A stretch of 39,819 nt of DNA. It comes from an uncultured Candidatus Altimarinota bacterium. GTDB lineage: Bacteria > Patescibacteriota > Gracilibacteria > BD1-5 > UBA2023. Each line of letters begins with the position of its first letter. Position 1 is the stretch's first letter. The notes below the pieces were generated by a model. It did not search any database, was not told where the DNA came from, and worked only from the letters and a program-made list of their open reading frames with translations. The stretch spans positions 1-39,819 of the forward strand of contig CAKZJF010000057.1 of the NCBI GenBank assembly GCA_936941205.1, written 5' to 3'. Positions 1 to 12,556 of this stretch are shown in pieces. The position numbers were made by a program, and so were the translations under genes.

Positions 1-39
1 AAATTCTTTTAAAATAATTATTACTCACCTTTTTATATC

Positions 40-462
40 ATGGCACGAATTAATCCCCACATCAATTTCAATGGAAATGCTGAAGAAGCATTTAACTTCT
101 ATAAATCTGTTTTCGGAGGAGAATTTGCAAAGATTATACGATTCAAAGATTTAGCAAGCGATGAATTCCCAGTAGCAGAAAAAGAAGCCAACAAAATAAT
201 GCTTATTACCTTACCTATTGGCAAGAATTTCTTGATGGCAAATGATGTCCCTGAAATCATGGGACGTGCCAATGAAAACGAAAACAGAAGTAAGATATCG
301 GTTACTGCAGAGAGTAGCGAAGAAGCATTCAGAGTATTTCATGGGCTTTCAGAGAGTGGACAGGTCGAAGTGCCTATGGATGAGAACACGGAAGATGCAT
401 GTTTTGCGATGTTTCGTGATAAGTATGGTATTGAATGGATGATAGAATATAACAAGCAATAA
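40..462 (+). CDS. VOC / PhnB-like (glyoxalase-superfamily) protein
   Basis: 140 aa ORF MARINPHINFNGNAEEAFNFYKSVFGGEF..., typical PhnB/3-demethylubiquinone-methyltransferase-like N-terminus; ends TAA; no TGA codons. Confidence 0.85.
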   Translation: MARINPHINFNGNAEEAFNFYKSVFGGEFAKIIRFKDLASDEFPVAEKEANKIMLITLPIGKNFLMANDVPEIMGRANENENRSKISVTAESSEEAFRVFHGLSESGQVEVPMDENTEDACFAMFRDKYGIEWMIEYNKQ

Positions 463-481
463 TAGTTTATAACTTCTTTGT

Positions 482-841
482 ATGCAAAATACCAAAGTAT
501 TCTCGATGCCATTCGCAAAAGTCTATCCACTCTATATCGCAAAAGTAGAGAAAAAGTGACGAACAAAATCCGAAGTGGATGAGGTTATCAAGTGGCTCAC
601 AGGATATGATGCAAAGTGACTCGCTCGTGTACTCGATATGTGAGTTGACTTCGAGACTTTTTTCCGAGAAGCTCCACTCCTCAATCCTGCTCGTACCCTC
701 ATCACGGGGGTTATCTGTGGATATCGTATCGAGGAGATGGAAGATGGACTTATGAAAGAGATTCGCTATCTTGATAAGCTCGTGGATGAACTCGCAAAAG
801 GGAAAGCGATGGAGAAATTACTTTGAAGACCGTGAATATAG
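482..841 (+). CDS. DUF2200 family protein
   Basis: Code-25 [118 protein letters not shown]...; several TGA=Gly. Confidence 0.85.
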
Positions 842-967
842 ATGTTTTTCCTTACATTTTCACGGTAAGAGTTGAAAAAAGACGTGAAATACACAGCTTT
901 TGATACTTTTCATTGTTTCGGTCACTCTCGACGTAAGTAGTAATCCAGTAAAATTTATAATAATACC

Positions 968-1677
968 ATGCTTAGCGAAAAATTTATCAAAAGAGTAAAG
1001 GAAATTATTCCTGAATGACTCTGAGTTTCACCACCCCCGTAATATACTTTTGAAAATATTATAATTCCAGAGTTTGCACGATTTCACTTAATCCAAGTGA
1101 TAGAGAGTTTTTTGACAAGAATTGAAATCTCCTTACTAAAGAAGAAAGAAGGCTTTGTTCTAGAAAAGACTTAGTAAAAAATGATGATGAAACTTTAACT
1201 GTTAATGAATGTGAAACGGTAATATCTGCTTGTGAAATGTATTTTCAGAATAAACCATACAAAAGCTGGTTTAACAAATATGAAGTTTTCTTAAATGCCT
1301 TTTGATATTCATACTATGATTGAACTGCTGTGCATCTTGATTTAGTCCAGTGGGCAACAACACCTTTCTGGTGAGAACTCAATACAATACAGAAAGATGA
1401 ACTTCTAAAGAGGGATCTACCATTCTTAGAACATATGCTGGAAAGAAGATTTGAATGTATTTTTCTTAATGGCAAGACTACAACTCTCGAAGTATCTAGG
1501 CAACTCAGAATATGACTTACCGAAAAAGTCGCAATATATTGATGAAAAAATATCGTACTCTACTCATGAACATATAATCAAACTCCTATAATCTGATGGT
1601 CACCCTATATTCAATCAGCAAACGTCTGAGGATATGAAAAAATTCGTGAACTTGCAAAACTCATACAAACACAATAA
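968..1677 (+). pseudogene. Uracil-DNA-glycosylase-superfamily-like protein, interrupted by a -1 frameshift at a C5 run
   Basis: MLSEKFIKRVKEIIPEGLGVSPPP then TAA in frame; one added C gives ...PPPVIYFGKYYNSRVCTISLNPSDREFFDKNGNLL...FLNAFGYSYYDGTAVHLDLVQWATTPFW...KLIQTQ*. Family call rests on the NPSDREFF and HLDLVQWATTPFW stretches. Confidence 0.6.
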
Positions 1678-1681
1678 TTCT

Positions 1682-2992
1682 ATGCAAAATCCTTCCCTCT
1701 TCCCCCACATCCTCATCAACACTGCAATCGCTGGATTTACCAATATGCTTATCTGGTTTGCAATTACCTTCTGGCTCTATCTCAAGACACATTCTGTCTT
1801 TATTACTGGGATGCTTGGAGGGATTTATCTTGTATTAAATCTCTTCGGTGGTATCTGGTTTGGGTCTCTTGTTGATCACAACAAGAAAAAGCCAATTATG
1901 CTCGTATCATCAACCACTTCTCTCTTTTTCTATTCACTCGCATTTGGGATGCTTGCATATTTTCCTGAATCTACATGGACGGATATGTGGAATCCTTGGC
2001 TCTGGCTCTTCATTCTCGTGACAATGTTCGGAGTGGTGGCAGGTAATATCCGCATGATAGCTCTCTCAACCCTGGTAACCATCCTCATCCCTGAGGAGTG
2101 ACGAGATAAGGCGAATGGAAAGATAGGAGCCGTGAATGGCCTCGTATTTACGGTGGTATCGGTCTTCTCATGACTCATCATCGGACGACTCGGGATGGAT
2201 TGGGCAATAGGTATCAGTATGATGGTAACACTCCTCGTGATACTTCATCTCTTCTCACTCTCATTTCCTCCTGAGTCACACCTCGATGAACGGCATGAAG
2301 ATGATAAGAAGATAGATCTTCGTGGAACAATACGGATTATCGCTGGAATATCTGGACTCTTTGCGATGATATTTTTCGCGATGTTCAATAATTTTCTCGG
2401 AGGGGTATTTATGTCACTTATGGATGCCTACGGACTCTCACTCGTGTCAGTAGAAGTCTGGTGAATCGTCCTTGCCATCACGAGTGTTGGATTCATTACT
2501 GGAGGAATGGTAGTCGGGAAATATGGTCTCGGAAAGAATCCAGTAAAAACCCTTCTTCTCGTGAATCTGATTCTCTGGATTATCTGTTCCCTCTTTGCAA
2601 GCATATCATCCATCTGGCTCGTTGCTATCGGATTTTTCGGATTTATGATGCTCTCTCCGATAGCTGAATCTGCAGAACAGACTATTATGCAAAAAGTAGT
2701 TCCCCTCGAACGTCAGTGAAGAGTCTTTGGATTCGGACAATCGATGGAAAATATCGCTTCTCCCCTCACCGCATTCCTTATCGGACCACTCACACAATTC
2801 CTCGTGATTCCATGGCTTGCAAGTCCTGTGGGAGAATCTCTTTTCGGTGGATGGTGGGGTACAACCCCCGATCGAGCCATGGCAATCATATTTACCCTTG
2901 CAGGATTCATTGGGATTATTGTTACCGTAATTGCATTTGGTACAAAAAGCTATAGAAATCTTACAAAAAACTACCAAGAATCATCTCTCTAG
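1682..2992 (+). CDS. MFS transporter
   Basis: Four ORF fragments (1634, 2195, 2507, 2744) share one frame and join across TGA; many hydrophobic segments; FGGIWFGSLVDHNKKKPIML is the MFS loop 2-3 motif; 437 codons, TAG stop. Confidence 0.88.
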
Positions 2993-3693
2993 AAGAAGAG
3001 AGAAAAGAAGATATAAAGTATCGGAACATGGAGTAAATAAAAGAGTAATGCGTGTTGCCCTATAAAAATCAATGGGGAAAGAATGAGGTTTTTCTTCCAG
3101 AGAAGACAAGAGAGAGTATTGAATTGATTCATCCAATAGGCACAACTATGTCCGATAAGAAAGTATCAAAACCAAGGAAATACAGGATAGTAATCAGCAG
3201 AAAAATATACCTTCGGTGCAATTCAGAATGGCATGAGCCATAGATTCTTTCCATCAAGCTCTGAGAAATAGGTTCCCAGTAATAGTATACCGATACCGAA
3301 GAATATATTCCACTTCCCTGTTCGAATAAACCAGAGAGAAAGAAGAGAAGCTATCGCAAAAAAATGAATGATACCAAAACCAATTCTTTGCTCATAAAAG
3401 AATGTATACGTTACATAGGTGATTGTAAGGGCAAGGATTCAGAGAATTCCAGCTCGTATGAAAGTTCCTCGTAAAAGGATTCAGAGTGTTTTATTCCTCG
3501 AAGAAAGAAAGAACGAAAAACCTGCTAGAAAGATAAATGTAATTCCAATTATTGGCTGGAATCATCTCATATATACATCAAATAATTGAGAAGTTTTTCC
3601 TCAAAATACATGTATAAATAGATAATAGGCATGATAGCAAATCATACCTATTACAGAAAGTCCTCGGATACTATCGATAGCAAGGTAGCGCAT
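2989..3693 (-). CDS. Polytopic membrane protein, DUF1624/HGSNAT-type acyltransferase-like
   Basis: Code-25 [43 protein letters not shown]...PWFGYFLIGHSCAYW...IGQHALLFYLLHVPILYIFF*; 235 codons. Confidence 0.7.
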
Positions 3694-5129
3694 TATTGTC
3701 CTTTAAATAATTCTCTATATTTTCCATATCCCTCTTTTTCTAGGGATGCAACCGGAATGAACCTGAGAGCAGCAGAATTCATACAATATCGCTTTCAACC
3801 TTTTTCCTGTGGACCATCATCAAATACGTGTCAAAGATGAGATCCTGCACGACTACTTTTTATTTCTGTTCTTTCCATTCAGAGTTTCATATCATTGTGT
3901 GAAGTTACCAGAGCCTCATCTATAGGACGGGTAAAACTTGGCCATCCTGTTTTAGAATCAAATTTATCAAGTGAAGAAAAAAGCGGTGTACCATCTACAA
4001 CATCTACATAGATTCCAGTTTCATAATGATTCCAATACGCATTCATAAAGGCTTGTTCGGTTCAACCATTTTGGGTTACTTCGAAAGCAAGAGGGGTAAG
4101 TTTCTTTGAGAGGATATCCTTGCTGGTTATAAGGTTATCGAGTATATCTTTGAGTTGAGATTTCCCGAGCCATCTTTTATACATATTCCCTTGAGGATCG
4201 ATCTGAATAAATGTTGATTGACTCAGTATAGAATACTGTTTTTTGAGATCATCGGCAGTATCATAATCCACCTGAAGTATAATAAGGTCTCATGGAAGTT
4301 GTGTTGTACGGATTTGTTCATCGAAACTTTTACAAGTTGAACACCAATCAGCATGAAAAAATAGGAGAATTCGAGATCAGGTTAATGTCTGAATAATTCA
4401 TGATTGATACTGAATATACTGACCATTTCACGTGACGACTCCACTCAGTGTGGAACCTGTTTTTCCATATTCTTGAATAAAATTCTCTCTACCGCTTCAT
4501 TTCTTGTAGAGACTATATCGGAGAGAAGATTTTTTATAATAATCCTGATGGTACTCTTCTGCAGGGAAAAAAGTGGTAAATGGAAGAGATTGAACCACTA
4601 TTGGCTTGTCAAATTTATGTGATGATTCCAATACCATCTTGGCAGAAGCTATGATATCTTTTTCAATCGTGTTTTGATAATATATTGCTGTTGTATATCG
4701 AAATCCTTTATCTGCAAATTGTCCATCAACTTGCGTGGGGTCAATTTGTGTATAGTACAGATCAACTAAAGTGGTATATGATATTTTGGATGGATCATAT
4801 ATTACTTCAACCGCTTCACGATGTTTGGTAAGACCTGAAGAAACACTATCGTATGTTGCATCTTCTTTACTTCCTTCAGCATATCATGAGATAGCTTCTA
4901 TGACACCATTTTGTGCTTCAAATATACCTTCCATACACCAAAAGCATCATCCAGCAAAATATGCACGCGCGTACGAGTTTGAAGAATTCATATATTGGGT
5001 ACGAGTTTGAGAATAATAAAAACCGAGGAGATATGGAATGAGATAAAGCCATATCAAAAGAGTAACAAGAAGAACAAGTAAGATATTTCTTCGAGTGAAA
5101 AAATATCAAAAAGAAGGAGGTATTTTCAT
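3693..5129 (-). CDS. Membrane-anchored MsrA-thioredoxin-MsrB fusion (methionine sulfoxide reductase)
   Basis: 479 codons: N-terminal TM segment; MsrA GGCFWCMEG...[10 protein letters not shown]; Trx-like [18 protein letters not shown]; Msr[10 protein letters not shown]...RAGSHLGHVFDDGP...[13 protein letters not shown]; stop overlaps next ATG (TAATG). Confidence 0.92.
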
Positions 5130-5139
5130 AAAAAGACTT

Positions 5140-5862
5140 TTAGTAAGGGAGAGAAATAAATTTTTCTTCAAGACGGGTACTATCAAAACGAGAAAGAATA
5201 TTTGCTTCAATTATTTTATCCATTCAGGTTATAATGGCCAATCCAATAATGAAAAATATAATACCAAGAGAGCGTTTAAAAGTACTTCATTCATCTGCAA
5301 AAAAAACAAGTTTTTGGGTCAATTTCCTTCCTAGAATTGCAATCAGCAAGAGCATAAGAGAGAAACCTATGCTATAAACAAATGTATACCAGATTCCCAT
5401 GATAAATGATGCCGGGAAAACAGTTGCCAGAAGAAGGATATAGGTTGGTGAGCAACTGGAAAATACTGGACCAAGTGCTACTCATGTTACAATCGCACGA
5501 AAGACTGGGGAGGAAACATCTTGTACAGTATCAAGATGTTTCTCTGAATGAGTCCAATGAAGAAGGTATTTCAGACGTATCCAAACACCTGGAAAAAGTG
5601 AAATTGTTCACATAAAAATCAAAATAGAACCAGATACATATTTCCAGAAACTACTCGGAACATCAATAAGAACAGTTGATGCCTTGAGAAGTACCGTAAA
5701 AAGTACAAGAGAAAAAGTAAGTGAGCCGATAATGAGATACGGGTACCATCGAGCCCTTTCTCATATGCTCCCTGCTAAAATGATTGGGAGAATGGGGAGA
5801 ACACAAGGTGCAAGAATAGTAAGTACTCAGGCAAGAAATGAGGCAAGAAAAAGAGAAGTCAT
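5140..5862 (-). CDS. ccdA: CcdA/DsbD-type transmembrane thiol-disulfide electron transporter
   Basis: MTSLFLASFLAGVLTILAPCVLPILPIILAGSIGE... with APCVLP and FSSCSPTY cysteine motifs; 241 codons; 6 TGA vs 10 GGN glycines by hand count. Confidence 0.88.
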
Positions 5863-5872
5863 AATTATAAAG

Positions 5873-8347
5873 TTACTTTCGAAGGATTCCTATTAAAATT
5901 AGATATGTTACTCCTGTCATAGCTGATATCAACAGATAATCTGGAATTGAAAATTGGAAAAATCAACCTATTGAGATGGTATAATATGAAAGTATTCATC
6001 CGATAATGATAGATAGAATATATGACACGATAAATAGTGTAATCCGAGTTCAAGCAAGTGATGTATGGATATCTTTTGTGTTTGCACCAAAAAGATTATA
6101 GAGTCGAGATTTCATATCTTCGATAGGTCGTATACGCATAAAAAATGCAACAATTGCACCGATAGCAAAAAGAAATACCACAATAAAGAAAAGTCCAATA
6201 ACTGAGAGGACCTTGGAAGATATATCTCTCACAATTTTCAATATACTCTCAATATCGATAAAGGTTACATGTGGGCCAGAGGCAGCAAGAATTGACCTCT
6301 TCCACTGTTCAGTATCAGCAGCATATTCAGCTACAAAATAAGTTCGTGGAGCATTTTTAAATTCTACAGGATCAAAAGAAAAATAAAAGAATGGACGAAA
6401 ACCTTCGCGAACAGATTCACGAATATTGGCAACCGTCAATGTAATCTCTCGACCTGAAAGGAGAAATGTTACGGTATCACCAAGGGAAATTCCAAGACGT
6501 CAGGAAAATTCATAATCAATAGAAACTTCTCATTTTCCTATTCTTTCTTTTCATCGTATGATTTTATTCTCAAGTGATGTGGTTGTAATATTAAATTCTC
6601 TTGTAAATTCACCACTTGGATTCTCCTCTTTCAAGTGTTCAGCAAGAGACTTTCCATTTACTTTACTTATACGAGCACGGAGAATATCATACATCAGTGC
6701 GCCTGATCCAATTTTTTCTTGTACCTTTCACTTATCTGTCTCAAGAACATTAATGGCATATATGTTCGCAGTAAATGTAGAATCAATGACAAGTTTTGAA
6801 CGAAAAGCGAGAGAAAAACTTACAAATATAAGGAAAAATACCGTTACAGAGACAAGTGATACAGTAATAGGAATGGTTGGAGTTAGTGGCCTGACAAGAG
6901 TTCGAAGTGCATCATAGAAAAAAAACTTTCGTTTTCTCATGCTCGATGATATCTGAAATATCCATCTGTACAGATATCAAAGAATATGCCCGAATATGAA
7001 AAAAAATACTCATACACTTCCTCAAACAAGGAGAGAAAAGAGTGGATTTCCAAAAAGAATTATAAGAATAAGAATCCCAAATGAAAATGGTACAAAGATA
7101 TCAGGTCGAGAGAGATTTTTGAGAGAAATACGAAAATATTTTCAAAAAAGATACTTGAGAATATTCAATTTATTATTTCAATTGTTGTCGATTTGTTCCT
7201 CTGTTCATATGAATTCACTTCCATTCTTGAAGGCAAAGAGTTCTATCCCCTCCTCTTTATTTTCACGAATACCCATTGTCCACCAGGCTGGAAAAAATGC
7301 CATCACTCCAATAGCAATAAGAAGAAAAAGAGAGTGTGGAAGTTCTGTAAAAATAAATTGAAATTCATTCGCCTCTGGAATACGTCGTATCGACCAGATG
7401 ATGCCATCTGAAATACCAATTCCAAGAATGAATGCAATAGGAAATACTACTCCATAGAGCATCAAAAGAAGGATTTGTTGTCGTCTTCGAGTCAGTCCAA
7501 GTATTTCTGTAACTCGAAGGGTGCGTGAGAGATTCTCAAAAAAACTTTCGTGTGCAGAACGGAGTATGACAAAGGCAAAAATACTTGAAACTAAGAGTAT
7601 AAGAGTTATATAATCCGTAAGTGTTTCAACGGTCTCAAGATTCCGCTCAGTCCGCTCTTCAAATGTACGAACTCGATACTGAGAATCTGGCAAAACATTT
7701 TTGAGTATATCTGCTATCCTTCCTGCTCGACGTTCATCATCAAAAGATATATAAAGTGAATGATTGAGTCGTGATCAGGAAGAGAGTAAGAGCGAACCAG
7801 AAAGGATGCTCTCATGAAGAACAATCAGATGATCCTCAGTTCCAAGTGAAAATCCGAGATCACTCGATTCCAAAATTGTATCAGCTATTATAAGTTTTTT
7901 ATTATCGAGGAGAATAGTTCCTGAATTTGCAAATTTCTCAAAGAGTCATGGCGTGACGACGACTCATCCCGTATATACTCATGATGAAAGATTTAGAATT
8001 CATCTTTGTGGATAGGTTCCACTATATGCAACAACCTGAATTAATGATGCCTTCCCCATTTTGTCAAGGAGGGTTGTTGAAAATTCTCTCCTTTCAGCGG
8101 CAATAAATTGTTCTCATGTCAGGTAAGGAGCAATATGTGGTAATATGTTTCCACTTGCATAACCACGAGTTGATATAATAAGATCTGCACCAAAAAGTGG
8201 TCTTGTTTCACTGGCAACAAGTGATTCAATATTGGTAGTAATCTGACGGAGTGTAATAAATCCTGAGCTTGCAAAAATTATGACACAAAACAGAACAACA
8301 AGTGAACGCCAATTTGAGAGTATGATACGTGAAAAGAGTGGAAACAT
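5873..8347 (-). CDS. FtsX-like ABC transporter permease (YbbP-like)
   Basis: 825 codons; MFPLFSRIILSNWRSLVVLFCVIIFASSGFITLRQITTNIESLVASETRPLFGADLIIS...; followed upstream by YbbA-like ATPase and TesA-like hydrolase. Confidence 0.85.
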
Positions 8348-8351
8348 AAGA

Positions 8352-9011
8352 TTATTCTTTTATAAGTTCACCTCCAGTCAATCTGTACGTTATATCTGCA
8401 TGACTCGCGATTCATGCATCATGTGTGATCATGATGATAGTATTTCCTGTTTCATCATGAAGAGTACGAATCAGTTCCATGATTTTAGATGCATTTTTTT
8501 CATCCAGATTTCCAGTTGGTTCATCTGCAAATAGATAAGGAACTTGTGCAACAAACGCGCGTGCAATAGCAACACGTTGTTGTTCTCATCCAGATAATTC
8601 AATCGGATAGCGTTTTCATTTTCCAGAAAGTCAAACTCTTTCAAGAATATCCTCTGTATCATATCTACGAGGAGCCTGTGAAATATCAAGGACAAGATCA
8701 ATATTTTCCTCGACTGTAAGATTTGGGATAAGCTCGAATGCCTGAAATATAAAAGCAATATGTGCTCAACGAAAACGTGTCATCTCATCTCGCGAAAGAT
8801 GAGTAATATTGGTATCTCAGAGTTGTATATCTCAAATATCAGGACGGATAATACCCGCAATCATAGAAAGGAGTGATGATTTTCCTGCACCACTTGCCCC
8901 CATAAGTGCGATCCAGGCACCGGTTTCTATCTGCCAATTCAATTGTTCGAAGAGTTTTATTACTTCCCCTCGAGAAGTATACGATTTTGCAATGTTTTGA
9001 AGTTGAATCAT
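8352..9011 (-). CDS. ABC transporter ATP-binding protein (YbbA/LolD-like)
   Basis: [54 protein letters not shown]...[17 protein letters not shown]...[11 protein letters not shown]; 220 codons. Confidence 0.93.
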
Positions 9012-9013
9012 AT

Positions 9014-9655
9014 TTACTGAGTTATAAGTTTTTCGTTTTCTAATATCTTCATGAGATTTTCAACCACGATGGCATATCATTCTTTTGTTGGATGGATTCT
9101 ATCATCTTGATTGAGCTGAGATTTGAGAGCGACTCATTCAAGAAAAAAATCCATATAAGCGAGTTTGTATTCTTTCGCAAGAGAAGAAAAAATTGCTTTA
9201 TATTTTTCAGCGTATTCAACTCCAAGATTGATTGGTGCGCGCATTCAGGCAAGGAGTATTGGAATATTTTTCTCTTTGATTTTCTCGATTATCTGCCTCA
9301 GATTCTTCTCTATTTCAGAAGTATCCTTTCCCTGAAAAGCATCATTTGCTCAGATGCAGAGAATAATGAGACTTGGTGTATCGCCCTCAAGAATCCAATC
9401 AAGACGAGAAAGAACTCAAGCAGTGGTATCTCCAGAAATACCAGCATTCACCAGACGATACTTGTATCCATCTTTCCGAAGTTTCTCTTCTAATTGACTT
9501 GGATATGCATCGGAAATAGGGAGACCATATCCTGCTGTAAGAGAATCTCCGATAGCAATTATGGTTTTTTCAGTCTGAACAATTGGCATAGGTGTATTAG
9601 ATTGTGTACAAGCTACCAATAATAGAGATGTTACTATAATGAGAACAAATTTCAT
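9014..9655 (-). CDS. tesA: GDSL/SGNH arylesterase, TesA-like lipoprotein
   Basis: MKFVLIIVTSLLLVACTQS (lipobox) ...TIIAIGDSLTAGYGLP...VNAGISGDTTAGVLSRLDWIL...ILCIGANDAFQG...DRIHPTKEGYAIVVENL; 214 codons. Confidence 0.9.
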
Positions 9656-9752
9656 AATAGAAGTATATACCTTTTTACTTCTAAGTAAATACGATTAGTA
9701 ACTTTTTACTTCTGATAAAATTATATGATGTATATCTATAAATCCTATATCT

Positions 9753-12362
9753 CTATATATTCTGATCATTAATATATTCTATAGGATCAAATCTATAGTC
9801 ATCTCCCAGTTTTGGAAAAATATCTACTGGGCTTTCAGGGCGACTAAAGTAATACCCCTGAATATAATCACAGCCAAGTTCTCTCAATGTATCAAGTTGC
9901 TCTCTTTTTTCTACTCCTTCTGCCACTGTTTTAATTCCCATTCCATGGGCCATTTGAATAATTGATGAAATAATTTGTTCTCAATCATGCGTATGAATAT
10001 TCTGGATAAAAGACCTATCAATTTTTAATTTTGTAACTTTGAATTGGTTGAGATAATTGAGGCTAGAATATCCCGTTCCAAAATCATCAATTGAAAGATC
10101 AAATCCCATTTCAGTGAGCTTATCAATAATTATCGTTGCAGTCATAAAGTCCTGAACAAGAACTCATTCGGTAATTTCAAATCAAATATGCTTTGCATCA
10201 AATCAGTGGGATTCCAGGATATCAAGAATATCTTGAATAAGAGACTCTGATAAAAATTGTTTTGCTGAAAGATTGATTCCTATCTTTGGTACATGTACAC
10301 CAAATTTTTTCCATTCTTTTACCTGCTTGCAAACTTCTCATATAGTCCATCGTTCAATAGCAATAATAATCTCGGATTTTTCTTCTGCAATCGGAATAAA
10401 TTTTGCAGGTGATATATATCATAAAACTGGATGTTTCCAGCGAAGCAATGCCTCCATTCAGATAAGACTTCGTGATTTTACATCAATAATTGGTTGAAAA
10501 ACCATAGAAAACTCTTTTCGTTCAATAGCATGATGTAACGCGGTTTCAATGAATTGTCACTCAGAGACAATATCTTTCATGAATCATGTATAAAAATGAT
10601 AACCATTCCTTCAAGTTCTTTTTACACTATACATCGCAAGATCAGCACATCCTTGAAGATCCTCAATATCAGTAGCATCATTGGGATATGTTGCAATTCC
10701 GATACTTGATCCTATAAATATTTCGTTTCCATCTATTATAAAAGGTTCCCGAAGAATCTCAGTAATTTTACTCGCAACATGAGCAATGTCATCGATCGAT
10801 TGGATATTTGATATAGCAACTAAAAATTCATCACCTCATTGACGGCCAATTAAATCACCTCCACGAAGGCATTGTTTCATGCGATATGATACCTGTTTGA
10901 GAAGCTCATCACCAGTAGAATGACCATGTGTATCATTTACATTCTTAAATTGATCAAGATCAATAAACATAAGCGCTATTATTGCTTTTCAACTCTCAGT
11001 ATCATCGAAAGTTCTATTTTTTCTTTCTTCGATTGAGATCATGAGTTTGAAATTATCTAAAAACCCTTTTCTATTAAGAAGTCATGTAAGTGAATCATGG
11101 GTCGCAAGATTTTCCATTTCCATCCTTGTTGCACGCTCTTGTTGAATAGCTAAGTCTTTTTTGATAATTGCTCATTCCATTTCTTTAATTGCTCGATTCT
11201 GCTGTTCTATAGCATCAATCGCTTCTCTTCTTGTTTTTATAAAAATAAAACTAAACAAAGTAAGAAGAAAAGTAACAAGAGCCCCTGAATACAGTATATT
11301 ATCAACATATCCTTGATGATGCATATTCCTTTCAGATTCAGCGTTTGAATGAAGGACAAGTAACCATTCACGATTTGCGATATTTACAATCTTTGTTCGT
11401 TTGATTCAAAATCCAGGTACATCAGTATTATTTTTATGTGAATTAAAAAGAAGCTTGTCCTCATTCTCAATCTTTCAATCATAGATTTGAAAATTAATAT
11501 CAGCAAATTGATTATGTGAAATCTGTGAAATAAGTTTATCTATCTGAAAAACAATTACTGCCCATCAGAATATATTTTCTGCACGTTCTCATGGAGTATT
11601 ATGTGGAATATTTTTTCCATATAGTGGATAATACATGACAAAATTCATAGCGTCCTTCTTACTATCTTGTACTAATGCAATAGGTGATGATAATATGGGA
11701 CGATATTCAGATTGAGATTGTTGCATAGATTCTTTCCTAACTTCATCTGAGAAATTATCAAATCAAAAAACATTTTGGTTTTTTCCTGTAAATGGTTCGA
11801 TATATGTAACTGGCGCATATTCTCAATTGTCTTTTTTAGGAAATAAATTTCCATATGTTGGAAATCATTCTTTCTGGACAGAGAGTACATGCTTATGTAA
11901 TTTCTCCTGAGGAATATACATTGAAATACTAATTCATGGAATCTCTGGAAAATTTTCCTTAATCCGGAGTGATTTTATGTATGCATTGAACTCTTGTCGA
12001 GTAATAGTATAAGATGAATCAAAAAGCCCATGAATACCATACAATACCTGTTCATACGCTTGAATTTTTGATTGTATTGGATAGGCGATATCGAGTAACT
12101 GACTGTCAAGCTGATGGGTAATATCTTGAACTACTGACTCTTTTTCCATGTTCCATAGATATTGAGTAACTGCAAGTGATGATGCAAATATAACTGCAGG
12201 AACAAATTTTCCTATCTCAGAAATCACAATTCCATCAGTCAAAGTGATAATTTCATTAATTTTTCCATGAAAAAACCCTCGTACTCAATCAATGATTGAA
12301 TGGTGCGATGGTTGATCTCTATGTTGACTCGGTTGAGAATTTTTATTATGATTTCAAAACAT
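9753..12362 (-). CDS. CHASE-domain GGDEF-EAL protein (c-di-GMP turnover)
   Basis: 870 codons; TM + CHASE-like GIHGLFDSSYTITRQEFNAYIKSLRI; second TM; GRQGGDEFLVAISN (first G of GGDEF = TGA); EAL domain GMEALLRW...IDDFGTGYSSLNYL...KTVAEGVE. Confidence 0.93.
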
Positions 12363-12556
12363 ATTTAATATTTATATACATATATAGTAAATAGTCAATA
12401 TTTGACACTGATAAAATTAAAAAAAAACGGATCCGAAGACCTGTTTTGAAACATGATTTCTGATGAATTCCTCGGCTTTAACTGCCGATTCGCCATCAGA
12501 ATTGAAATAAGAGAGCATTATAGTACTCATAAAAGTCTTTCTTTTCGAAAGTTTTC

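Noticed and set aside
1634-2101. Separate short ORFs as listed in the track (e.g. 1634, 2195, 2507, 2744)
   Set aside because: They are fragments of single genes split at TGA=Gly; the frame and protein continue across each TGA
3052-3243. + strand ORF MLPYKNQWGKNEVF...
   Set aside because: Antisense shadow of the 2989-3693 minus-strand membrane protein
12417-12530. Minus-strand 37-codon ORF MSTIMLSYFNSDGESAVKAEEFIRNHVSKQVFGSVFF after apbE
   Set aside because: Plausible-looking but very short with no recognisable family; could be a frameshifted apbE tail, but the ApbE domain already looks complete
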